DNA of 64,000 nt from Oncomelania hupensis (taxonomy: Eukaryota > Mollusca > Gastropoda > Littorinimorpha > Pomatiopsidae): contig CM072511.1 in assembly GCA_036898135.1 (NCBI GenBank), forward strand, positions 158,485,652 to 158,549,651. Direction: 5' to 3'. Positions 1 to 9,700 of the stretch are shown one piece after another. Position 1 is the first letter of the stretch, and every line of letters starts with the position of its first letter. A program made the position numbers and the translations under genes. Under the pieces are notes generated by a model. The model searched no databases, had not been told where the DNA came from, and saw nothing but the letters and a program-made list of their open reading frames with translations.

Positions 1-220
1 TGAATACTGTAATTGCGCTCAGCTTATCTACACAGAGTCAATGGTTTTCATCTTCAAATCTGCCTGGATAATGTCAATGTTCACAGTTCATTCACACAGA
101 GTCAAAGTTTCTCATCTGCAAGTCTTTCTGGATACTGTCAATGTTCACAGATCATTTACCCAGTCAACGTTTTTCATTTTCAAGTCTGTCATCACCAATA
201 TTCTTAGTTCGTCCACACAG

Positions 221-3200
221 TCAATGATCTTTCATCCGCAAGGAAACGACGCCCTCGTCAGTTGCGGTCGTCATCGGCCCAGGGTCAAAGACAATGATCA
301 TGTGGGCTTCCCTGGGATCAGTGCATCCTCCGTTGTCTTCTTCTCCCATCGAACGTCCGACGCAGTCGACGTTGTCAGCTCTCAGAATGCATTCGCCGGG
401 TCTCACGGTCAGGTTGGCTTCTGCGGGACGGTGGAACAGCTCCCTCAAGGTCTGCAGATGCTCCTTCCAGGTCTGGGTGTGGACTTCATGTTCGACCAAA
501 GTCGTAGAGCCTGGGACATCACTGAAGCTATGGGGAAATTCGCCCATAAGGTCCTTGAGCTCCAACATTTGACCTTCCGTCAAGCTTGGTCCTAGCTTAA
601 CATCATCGATGCCTTCTTTGCTGTGGAAGTCTCCCAGTTCCAACAGTTCCTCGCTATCAAAGCTGTTGTCGATCTCAGCTGCTGTTGCCGCGTGCACAGT
701 CTCTGATGGCCTTTCTACGTACAGCTTAAGGAGGTTGGCGTGGTATATCTTGGAATGCTGGCCGACCTTCACCTTGTAGTCGTTGATCCCCACCACGGTC
801 TCCACTACGTACGGGCCTTTCCACTGCATCAGCAACTTATTATGATCAGTAGGTAGCAGCACCAGCACTTTGTTGCCAGGTTTAAACTTCCTGTTCACAG
901 CCCTACGATCATAGTAGTGCTTTCCACAGTCCTGGGACTTCTTCAGGTTTTCTCTGGCTATCTCGAGAGTCTGCTCCAGCTTCTCCCGTAGCTCAAACAC
1001 GTACTGGTAGCTGTTCTTCACCTCTGGGGTGTCTACTTCTTTCGTCCACAGTTCTTTTAGGATGTGCATCGGCCCTCGGATGGTTCTTCCGTACAGCAGC
1101 TCGAACGGAGAAAAGCCGGTGGACTCCTGCGGTACTTCTCTGTAGGCGAAAAGTAGGGCGTTGATGTAGCGATGCCATTGTCTGGGCTGCTCGCTGCACA
1201 GTTTCTTCAGGGTGGACTTCAGCGTAGCATTGAACTTTTCGACGAGCCCGTTGCACATTGGATGGTAGGGTGTCGTAGTCAAATGCCGGATGCTCAGCAG
1301 TCTGTTGACCTCCTTCATGCAGTCAGAGACGAACTGCGTCCCGAGGTCTGTCAGAATTTCTTCAGGCACTCCAAGTCTACTGAACATGTCCACCAGCGCC
1401 TCTGCAACAGTTTCAGTGTCAATCTTCTTCAGAGGCACTGCTTCTGGGTACCGAGTCGCATAGTCCACTAAAGTCAGTACCCACCGATGACCTTCTTCAC
1501 TCGGAGGTCTTATTTCGCCGATTAAATCTAAGGCCACCCTCTTGAAAGGTCGGTCGATCAGAGGCATCCTCTGCATAGGCACTTTCGGGACCCTTCCTCG
1601 AGGTATGGTCTTCTGGCAAATGTCACACGATCGGCAGAAACGGCTGACGTCCGCATGAAGCCCTGGCCAGTAGAACACCGCCTGGATTCTATCCGACGTC
1701 TTCTTGATACCCAGGTGACCTCCCATGATTGAGTCATGCGCTACTTCCATCACTTGGCGCCTTAGGGGTAACGGTACCAATACTTGACGTAGTGGTTTCC
1801 CTCCATTGACCCTCGGGTGCTGGAAGATTCGATACAGGATCTTGGTCTTCACCTCAAAATAGACCGTACCACTGCCTTTGGTCACGTGGTCTTGGCGGTT
1901 CCTGTACTTGTTTAAAGTACTATCAGCTTCCTGGAGCTGGATCAGCTTATCTCTGTCCACGATGGCAGCTTTAGAGTTGTCGGCGACCTTCAGTGGCGTA
2001 GACGTCTTGTCTCTCTTGGCCTGGGCCCTGGTAGTAACAGCACCGACGATCTCTGGTCGGCAGGGCTGAGCCGGAGTAACCACATTGTCCCGTAGCAGCT
2101 CTGTAAGGTCTCCATCGGGAAACGGCAATGGATCCTCCTCCACAACTTCGACGTGTTGGGTTGAGGCAGGACTCCATTCTGGATCGGGGTCGTCGGGTCG
2201 TCTCGCGCCGTCGATGTTCCCGATCATCAAATCATACAGCGGCTTCTTCAGGCAAACCGCTTCAACTTCGCCTATGTAGAAAGGGGTGTTGACATGAATC
2301 TTCGCAACTGGCGCTCTCACACATTTGCTGTCGGCCATAAGTGTCCATTTTGAATCGCCAGTGAACTGTTCTTTAGCGATTAGGTCTTCTCTGACGATGA
2401 CCCCACTGCAGCCAGAGTCTCTTAGAACAGTCACTTCATGATTTCCGACGCGTCCCTTGGAAACAGGCATGTTCTGGACGGTCACAGCTGCGCTGGCGAC
2501 GACGGGGATGGATTTTCCGTTGGCAAGGAGAAGTTGGCCATCAGTCATACACTCTTGCACGTCCGCAGGGGTAGCTGTGCGCTTGGTCTCACTCGGAAGA
2601 ATGACGCTCCCGCCGCACACTTGATGGTCAGATCTACTGTTTTGCCGTTGATTGGAGAACCGCCTCTGCCGGTTGCCCGCCGCTGCATTGTCCGTACTGC
2701 TCCGCTGTCCGCTATTTCTGCTTTGAGGGCAGCTGGCAGCTCTGTGGTCTGTAGCGTTGCAGATAAAACAGCCTCTTGAGTGCCCTTCCCTGGGAGGAGG
2801 CGTGGAGTCCGTCTGTCTCTGGCTCGTCTGGCTCCCTTGGACCTGGTTCCCATGGTTTGCAGTCTTCTGAAAATGTTTCGTCGCGCTGGGTAGCCCCAGG
2901 GTTTTCCCATGAGCGATGAGATATCTTTCAGCCGCCTCAGTCACATCTTTAAGCGTCTGCAGCTTTTGTTCTTCTAAGTAGGTCGCTAGGTCCTTGTGAC
3001 AGGCATTGAGAAATTGTTCCTTCACGATCAGGTCATGGAGACTGTCGTAAGACTTCCTTTCGCCTGATAACTCCACCCACTTGTGTAGATATGACGACAG
3101 GCGCTCCACAAACTGCTTTGGCGTCTCGCCTGACTTAGGCCGGCATTCACGGAAGCGTTTACGGTAGCCCTTCTCTGTAAAGTTGTAGCACTGCAATAGG

Positions 3201-3727
3201 GCCTCTTTCAAGACGTCGTAGTCTTTAGCGTCATCGTCCGACAATCTGGTGTAGACGTCGAGTGCTTCTCCCGTCAGAAGTGCACTTAGTCGAATCGCCC
3301 AGTCTTGAGGTTGCCAGTTAGAGCTTTTGGCAAACCTTTCAAATCTCGCCAGATAACAGTCAATCTGGTCCTTCCCGTCGACGAAAGCTGGCAATCTTGG
3401 AGCCGTATGGTCGTTGGTGACTTGTGGCGCATGCTGATTGTTCTGGATACGCGCCAACTCTAGCTGGTATTGACGCTCAGCCTCTCTTTCCTCTCTTTCT
3501 TCACGACGTCGTTGCTCTTCTTTTTCTTGCCGCTGCTGTTCAATTTCTAGACGCTTCTGTTCTAGTTCTATTTCTTTTTCTAGACGCTTCTCTTCCAATT
3601 CTCTTTCTTCACGGCGACGCTGCTCTTCTAATTCTCGTTCTTGTATTCTCTCCTGGGATTTGACGTACTCCGTCAGCTGTTTGCCTTTTAGATTCAGTTG
3701 AATCCCTTTCTGCCAGAAGTCAGCCAT
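221..3727 (-). CDS. Gag-protease-integrase polyprotein with reverse transcriptase deleted (copy 1)
   Basis: A 1168-residue uninterrupted frame of an LTR retrotransposon. Order seen: charged E/R-rich coiled coil (about 20-95); retrotransposon gag domain (about 110-270); CCHC zinc knuckle CX2CX4HX4C (320-333); aspartic protease with a DSG active site (about 437); integrase HHCC zinc-binding domain (about 664-704); integrase core with the D, D35E triad at about 734, 794 and 830; C-terminal integrase region to about 1010. Integrase precedes the RT position, the order of Gmr1-type Ty3/Gypsy elements. After about residue 1082 the frame passes directly into residues that normally follow the RT YxDD motif ([10 protein letters not shown]), then a short divergent tail. 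Most of RT and all of RNase H are absent. Gag, protease and integrase may still be functional, but the element cannot copy itself alone. Confidence 0.93.
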   Translation of the reverse strand: MADFWQKGIQLNLKGKQLTEYVKSQERIQERELEEQRRREERELEEKRLEKEIELEQKRLEIEQQRQEKEEQRRREEREEREAERQYQLELARIQNNQHAPQVTNDHTAPRLPAFVDGKDQIDCYLARFERFAKSSNWQPQDWAIRLSALLTGEALDVYTRLSDDDAKDYDVLKEALLQCYNFTEKGYRKRFRECRPKSGETPKQFVERLSSYLHKWVELSGERKSYDSLHDLIVKEQFLNACHKDLATYLEEQKLQTLKDVTEAAERYLIAHGKTLGLPSATKHFQKTANHGNQVQGSQTSQRQTDSTPPPREGHSRGCFICNATDHRAASCPQSRNSGQRSSTDNAAAGNRQRRFSNQRQNSRSDHQVCGGSVILPSETKRTATPADVQECMTDGQLLLANGKSIPVVASAAVTVQNMPVSKGRVGNHEVTVLRDSGCSGVIVREDLIAKEQFTGDSKWTLMADSKCVRAPVAKIHVNTPFYIGEVEAVCLKKPLYDLMIGNIDGARRPDDPDPEWSPASTQHVEVVEEDPLPFPDGDLTELLRDNVVTPAQPCRPEIVGAVTTRAQAKRDKTSTPLKVADNSKAAIVDRDKLIQLQEADSTLNKYRNRQDHVTKGSGTVYFEVKTKILYRIFQHPRVNGGKPLRQVLVPLPLRRQVMEVAHDSIMGGHLGIKKTSDRIQAVFYWPGLHADVSRFCRSCDICQKTIPRGRVPKVPMQRMPLIDRPFKRVALDLIGEIRPPSEEGHRWVLTLVDYATRYPEAVPLKKIDTETVAEALVDMFSRLGVPEEILTDLGTQFVSDCMKEVNRLLSIRHLTTTPYHPMCNGLVEKFNATLKSTLKKLCSEQPRQWHRYINALLFAYREVPQESTGFSPFELLYGRTIRGPMHILKELWTKEVDTPEVKNSYQYVFELREKLEQTLEIARENLKKSQDCGKHYYDRRAVNRKFKPGNKVLVLLPTDHNKLLMQWKGPYVVETVVGINDYKVKVGQHSKIYHANLLKLYVERPSETVHAATAAEIDNSFDSEELLELGDFHSKEGIDDVKLGPSLTEGQMLELKDLMGEFPHSFSDVPGSTTLVEHEVHTQTWKEHLQTLRELFHRPAEANLTVRPGECILRADNVDCVGRSMGEEDNGGCTDPREAHMIIVFDPGPMTTATDEGVVSLRMKDH

Positions 3728-4274
3728 CTTTATGCTTCTGGAAAGTTCTTTTCAAGAAAGTTCTTTTTCTAGAAAGTTCTTGACTGTAGAGTTCTTTTTC
3801 TGGAAAGTTCTTGACTGTGCTGTACCTTTCTAGACTGTTCTAGAACAGCACGCTTTCTGCAGTAGCGCTGATGCTTGTCACTAGTCGCCTTCGTTGACGC
3901 AGGCCCCGCTGTCCTCGTCGTATGCGACGCTGCACCACGCTGGTGTTGATGTACACGCTCCTGTGCTGAAGTAGACGCGACGTCCGCTCGACGCTCGCTG
4001 TAACACTGGCGATGTAGCTCCGAGACTGTCCCTCGACGTAGTCTTACGGCAACCACGTAGTCCTGATCTGTTGTTCGCTCACGAAGCAACTCTTCAGCGA
4101 CTATACGCCCTTGCAGTCAACCCGAACCTATCGGTGATGTAGTCCCAGTATGTTGGCCCTCTCGACGCAACTTGTTGGCGGCTACCCTCGATGACTGCCT
4201 CTCGTAACGTTGACTCGCTTGTTGTAGCAGTTGAACCCTTGGCTATGGCGTGAATCGCGGCTTGACCCCCAAAA

Positions 4275-4908
4275 TGTTACACTCAGTTTGATGATGGTGT
4301 TTTCTATCAGTATCTGATTCAGCCCCGATGCTTGAATTCCTGATAGTTGTGTAACTCAGATTCGTTTATTCACACAGCCCGTCCAAACAGCATACAATTC
4401 ACAAAGTCGACGTATGAAGTTTTCCACTTTTATTCAGCACACATCAACAACTGCATACAATTCTCAATTCAACTCAACAACTTTCACAGCAACTTTCCAA
4501 ATCACTATCAACAACTTTTCTGTCCCAACAGCGACTCGGCTCACGATTAAATAACCTCTCTCTTTTCTGGAACAATATAGTACATGGTAGAAATGACGTA
4601 CTGCCACCAATCGAACTAAAGATCGTCATCACTGGCTTACGTCATTACACATTTTCTCTACTTCCGGGAACATTCACGACCTTCGATATCCATCCGGAAA
4701 TTTCTATCAAGAGTAAACACGCATATCCAGAAGATTCTCAACTAATATCGACTAACGCAAATTATCAACGTTATACAAAGCCTCTCCTAACAACAATGCA
4801 AACTCAAATCAAAGGTAAATAAACTCTATTATTGAATACTTTGCAAAACGAAACGATTAGATCTATCGTATACGTTTTAGACACACTTTCGTTCGTTTCA
4901 ACGTAACA
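4275..4908 (-). repeat. 5' LTR of LTR retrotransposon copy 1 (634 bp)
   Basis: Bounded by tgttac and gtaaca, matching the 637-bp LTRs of copy 2 except for scattered substitutions and small indels. The primer-binding candidate is directly left of it on the - strand (TTTTGGGGGTCAAGCC, at about 4259-4274). The flank after the LTR is ctctg, the expected half of a 5-bp target duplication whose partner is outside the window. Confidence 0.9.
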
Positions 4909-5710
4909 CTCTGTTACTGCTGAAACTCGTGTCGTCACAAATAGCTTCGCAGATGCTTCCTTTCTCTGAAAGGGGGGTGCCGGCAAGCTATAAATAGTCT
5001 GCAGCATGTGAAACGCTTAGGCACTGACCAGTGCTGCTCACGTAGGAATTGAGCTAATGTGAAATGTTCTTGGAAAATATCTCGTCAAATTTTTTTTTTT
5101 TTAAAGTACAAAATAGTGTATAGGAGAACGACCAGTGATGTTTTAGCTGCTTAACAGATTCTGTATCTGATTGATAAAGTACTTGGCAGAGCAACATGAA
5201 GTACAGAAATGAAAGGACGGGGTATTTCTGCAGTAGCATACATACATTAGAAACTGCAGCTTTGATAGGAACATGTTCGGTGGTGTCAAGAAGGCTAGCA
5301 GTATTTTAATAAACGCAGACTTGCAGGTTTAGGGTCTGCATTGTGTTTCACTTTTATGTGGTTTGCTTAAGATATTTTTCTCATCTCTTTCTAGGCTTCA
5401 TTTGCCAGAGTGTGTGAGCAAATTTCTGCTGTTGCTGTGTTTGTTTTCAAGTTTGACAACAACAGAAAAATATTAATAAAAATACATTCTTTCTAGCTTT
5501 TAGTTTGCCAGTGCATGATTGGAACTTTAATGTTGTTGCATTGTGTTTCACTTATTGTTGGTTCTGACTAAAGCAGTTTTATCTTCTTTGCCTGTGCTTG
5601 AATTTTCCGGATTGTGTGTTTCCACTTTTCTTTTTTGCTGTTTCTAAAATACTTTTTTTTCTTATTTAGTTTGTTTTTTTACTACAGTATTTTTCTTATC
5701 TTTTTCCTAG
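4909..5710 (+). other. ELP1 intron with dispersed repeat remnants
   Basis: No coding sequence recognised. Bases 4935-5056 resemble 11340-11470 (shared ctataaatag boxes and a C-rich CTGAAAGG motif), so this is an old dispersed repeat. Bases about 5347-5430 and 5547-5628 resemble the acceptor and start of the exon at 5711 (see findings). Confidence 0.5.
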
Positions 5711-6637
5711 CCTTGAGCTCCCAGAGTGCTTGAGTGAATTCCCACTCTGTGTGTCTCACTTGTGCTGGCCGACAGTGGATAGACTTGTGGTCAGCGTCCA
5801 GGGCAGCAGTTATGTTTTCCTGGCTACCGCACATCTGCATAACGATGCCAGCAACCCTACTACAGTTCGGCTTGGGTGAGAGGATTGTTGTGTGTGTGTG
5901 TGCGTGTGTGTGTGTAATCTTATCAATCTTTCTTTCTGAGAAAGAAGAGATGAGCAGCGCCCTCACAAGGCCAGCCCTGTGAAAAGAGAGGTCCCTAATG
6001 CTTTTCTTACCTTCCCTAATGATCGAAAAGTTGCAGGAAAGGTTGTACCATCCAACTTTCTAGCAATCACCCCCAGTACACCCGCCTGTGAGTAAGTACC
6101 TCTCCTGAAACCCAGGGAAGTTAAGCAATGAGGGAGAAGAGAGAGGTACTGCCCTTATGAAGCTGACACGAGATGGAAAAAGAAAGATGATCTCCAAAGC
6201 CTCCCTTCTGTGCTGCCAAACGGTGACTGAACACACACAAAATAACCACTCAACCACAAGGATGATGTATGTAGGCCTGTTTCTTGTATAGTGCTTCTCC
6301 AATAGGAGTACTTCCTAAATAGCTGTCAACATGTATTTTGTACCGCTTTTCAGGGGAAGCAACTCTCATTGACCTACTTTCGGTTTATTTAGGATAGCTG
6401 TCAACATGTATTGTGTACCGCATTTCAGGGGAAGCAACTCTACTTTCGGTTTATTTAGGGATAATGCCTATTCCAGAATTGCTTAGAGTGCTGGTTGACA
6501 ACAGGGTCTAACTCCAGGCGCCCAGTTGCTGCCCGGAAGCGCTACTATGCAATCTCACTGTTAGGCAATTGTCGGATTCAGCAGTATTGGTTCTAGATGG
6601 CAATATGGCTTAATAATCATAATAATAATTAATAATA

Positions 6638-6701
<64 letters not shown>

Positions 6702-6735
6702 TAATATTATAAGAAAAATAAAAAATATAATAATA

Positions 6736-6795
<60 letters not shown>

Positions 6796-9700
6796 TAATA
6801 AAAAATAATATAATAATAATAATAATAAATATTAATAGTAATTATTTTCCTAAAAATATGTTCAGTTCAAAGTGCAGTTCTCATGCTTTCACACTCAGTA
6901 GACATTGACAATGATAAGCAAATTAATTAAATCCTATCCTGTCCTATTCTATCCTATCCCGTAACTCGGAGGTCGTTGGGGACCCACAGATGATCGTTTT
7001 AACCAGCGTACTCCATCTTTCTCTGTCCTCAGCAACCCTCATGGCTTCACTAAGTGTCAAGCCAGTCCATTCTCGAATGTTGTCCTCCCACCTCTTTTTC
7101 GGTCTCCCTCTTCTTCTACCTCTTTGCTTTGTGCCTTGCAGGATGGTCTTTGCAAGGCCTGATGATCTGTTGACGTGGCCATACCATCAAAGTTTCCATT
7201 TCTTCACCTCTGTGAAATACACTACAAGAATTTAAATTGTTATTTGGCTTGAGACATTGATTTTTACTATTACCCTTTAAAACTACTCTGTAAGCTTGCT
7301 AGTGAAGGTTGATGAAATGTTCTTAGAGCAATGTGTAATCTATGTTGATCCAGGTCTCCCATACCAGTAGAGGAGGAAGTGATAGGTTTGGCTGTGAACC
7401 CTGACAATGCCGACCATCTGGCTGTTCAACTGTCCACTGGTGTCATCTTGAGATTCAGCGTTGGTAAGTCTGTATAATTATGTAACAATAAGAAGAACAA
7501 AAGCTTTTATAAAGCTCAATTCCCCAAACATGTGTACATCTTTCTGTCTGTGTGTTTTGTTTTTGGTGTTTGTGAATCTGTCTGGCTTTTCAACTGTCCA
7601 TCGTTGTAGTTTTTGAGATTCAACATTGGCAAGTCTGTACACGCATGCTTCTTTGTGTCTGGGTATGTGTGTCTGTGTTTGTTGGCGTTCTTGTGTTTCT
7701 ATTGTGTTTGCCTGTGTGTGCCTGGACTAAAAGTTTTAACTAAATGTCGGCCATGAGCATCTCGGTGTTGTGGACACTATTTTTCATTTCAACAGAGTAT
7801 CCACACTATCCAGCAAAAAAGAAGTGTCTTGCCTGTTTATTAAACCTGGGTTTGAGTGTTGGCCATCCCTTTGTTTAGTGTCTGTTGAAGTTTTTGTGAA
7901 GAAAATAAAATTTATTTTCATTTTAGCCTTTTCACAGAAGTTATTTGAGTGAGAGAGATGAAGAGAGAGAGAGAGAGTGTGTGTGTGTGTGTGTCTGTGA
8001 AGAGAGGGTGAGTACATATTTTATGTGTTCTGAGTTATCTATCTGGCTGAATGTTCAGATGCATGGATATAATTGTGTGTCCTTGTTTTGCTTATTTATT
8101 AATTAATCAATTAATTAAGTAATTTATTTATTATATATTGTTCTCACATCCATTGTGTTTGTTTCAGAAGATGAAACACTGTTGCCATGGGAGACTCCAG
8201 ATGGGAGAGAACTCAGTTTCCCATTGCCTTGCTCACACATGGCAGTCACCTCCTTTAGGGGAGAGGTTTGTCTTTATTTAGTTATTTGTTTATTTATTAG
8301 TAACTTTGTTTTACTCATGTCCATGTGTTGTTTCCTCTGTTCTTTGTGCAGGACCTCTTTACCTCATTTCCTTTCCAAAGGTATGCATATTTAATGTAGC
8401 AAGGGACCTCACTCTACTAGTTTCCTCACCATCCAGATGTCTCACTTTCATTGGAAAAGATTGAATGGCTTCAAGATTCAAAATGTGTTTTTTTTTCCTC
8501 ATAATAAACAAGGAAATTGAGTTCTTTCTTTTCAGAGCAATTTCATCCTATTATTGAAGGTGGAAAGATAATTTAATTTATTTGTAAACCTTTGTTCTTT
8601 TTTTGTTGCAGGAAGCAGTTTTGGGTCTGTCTGATCGATTCCGCTTTTATGTCAATGGTGTACAGGTAAGTCACACTGTTCTATAGGGTGCTAGAAAAAT
8701 AACTCCCTATTAAAAATTGCTTATTTATAACTTTTGTAAATTGCGCTGCATTTGTGATTGTGACAGGGGCAGGCTTTAATTGCTGATCTGCCATTTCTTT
8801 TCACATTGACGACAACAGCTCATTATGTCCCAGTGCCTGACACTTGGTCTTATGTCAGCTGAGCTTGCACATGCAGTCCATTTTGGACTACTCCGCGTCA
8901 TTGGGAGATGAAATCACATTTTGGAAAATAAGATAAGATAAGATAAGATAAGATAAGATAAGATATCAATTTTATTTAACAAGGATAACAAATTAACTCT
9001 TTCCCTGCCAGGCATGTTTCCACGTTTGTGCCAGACATTTCTCTGGCACCGGAAAGAAAGTTCAGTACCTTAGGCATTTAAGCTACTGTTCTTTCAATAA
9101 TAGTTGTTAAATAGACATATTTCATATCAAATTAAAGGTAAATGAGTGAAGAATAAGAAAAGAAACCACAAAAATGTTAATTTGATTATGTTATTGAAAT
9201 ATGTGTTTTGAAAGCATGTTGATCTTTTTGAAATGATAAAATAAAATAAAAATATTTCTACATACCACAGTGATAAAAAAAATCTGGAGGAATAATTCCA
9301 ATCACCGAATCAGCTTCACACACCAGAAAGAAAATTTATTTAGGATCAAAATACACTTTACAGTTTGAAATTATATTGATTATTAGCACAGAGTTTGACA
9401 CACTGTCGATTGTGCCCATCACAATGCTTAGTAAAATGCACAAAAAACACTCTAAAAACGAATCAATTTGAAGCAGAAACGCGCGTGTCGATCGAGAACG
9501 AAAGTAGAAAGAGTTATCTCTCTTTGGTTAAAATAAAACTTGGATTGGACTGCGCAAAATACCGGAACGAAACGGAATACTGAAATCGACGATATATCGT
9601 CGATTGGCACAAACATGGCGGCTCAGATCGACGATATATCGTCGATTGGCAGGGAAAGAGTTAAGGACTGGGTGTGCTTTTTTACATCCAGCCCTTGGGG

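Larger units (their letters stand above)
1..4908 (-). mobile_element. Gmr1-like Ty3/Gypsy LTR retrotransposon, copy 1 (3' end outside window)
   Basis: The element reads right to left: 5' LTR 4275-4908, primer-binding region just left of it, ~0.55-kb leader, one long polyprotein frame (3727-221), then 3' untranslated sequence to base 1. The 3' LTR must lie beyond the left edge. It is colinear with the complete second copy at 21901-27466, which defines its ends. The element lies upstream of an ELP1 exon and downstream of the unseen 5' part of that gene, so it is probably an intronic insertion antisense to ELP1. The 3' untranslated part (1-220) holds about three imperfect ~65-bp repeats; copy 2 has about two. 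Confidence 0.93.

Noticed and set aside
3769..4089. 106-residue frame in the LTR leader (also 26320-26643)
   Set aside because: It is kept open in both copies, but the copies are nearly identical at DNA level and no domain is visible, so conservation is uninformative.
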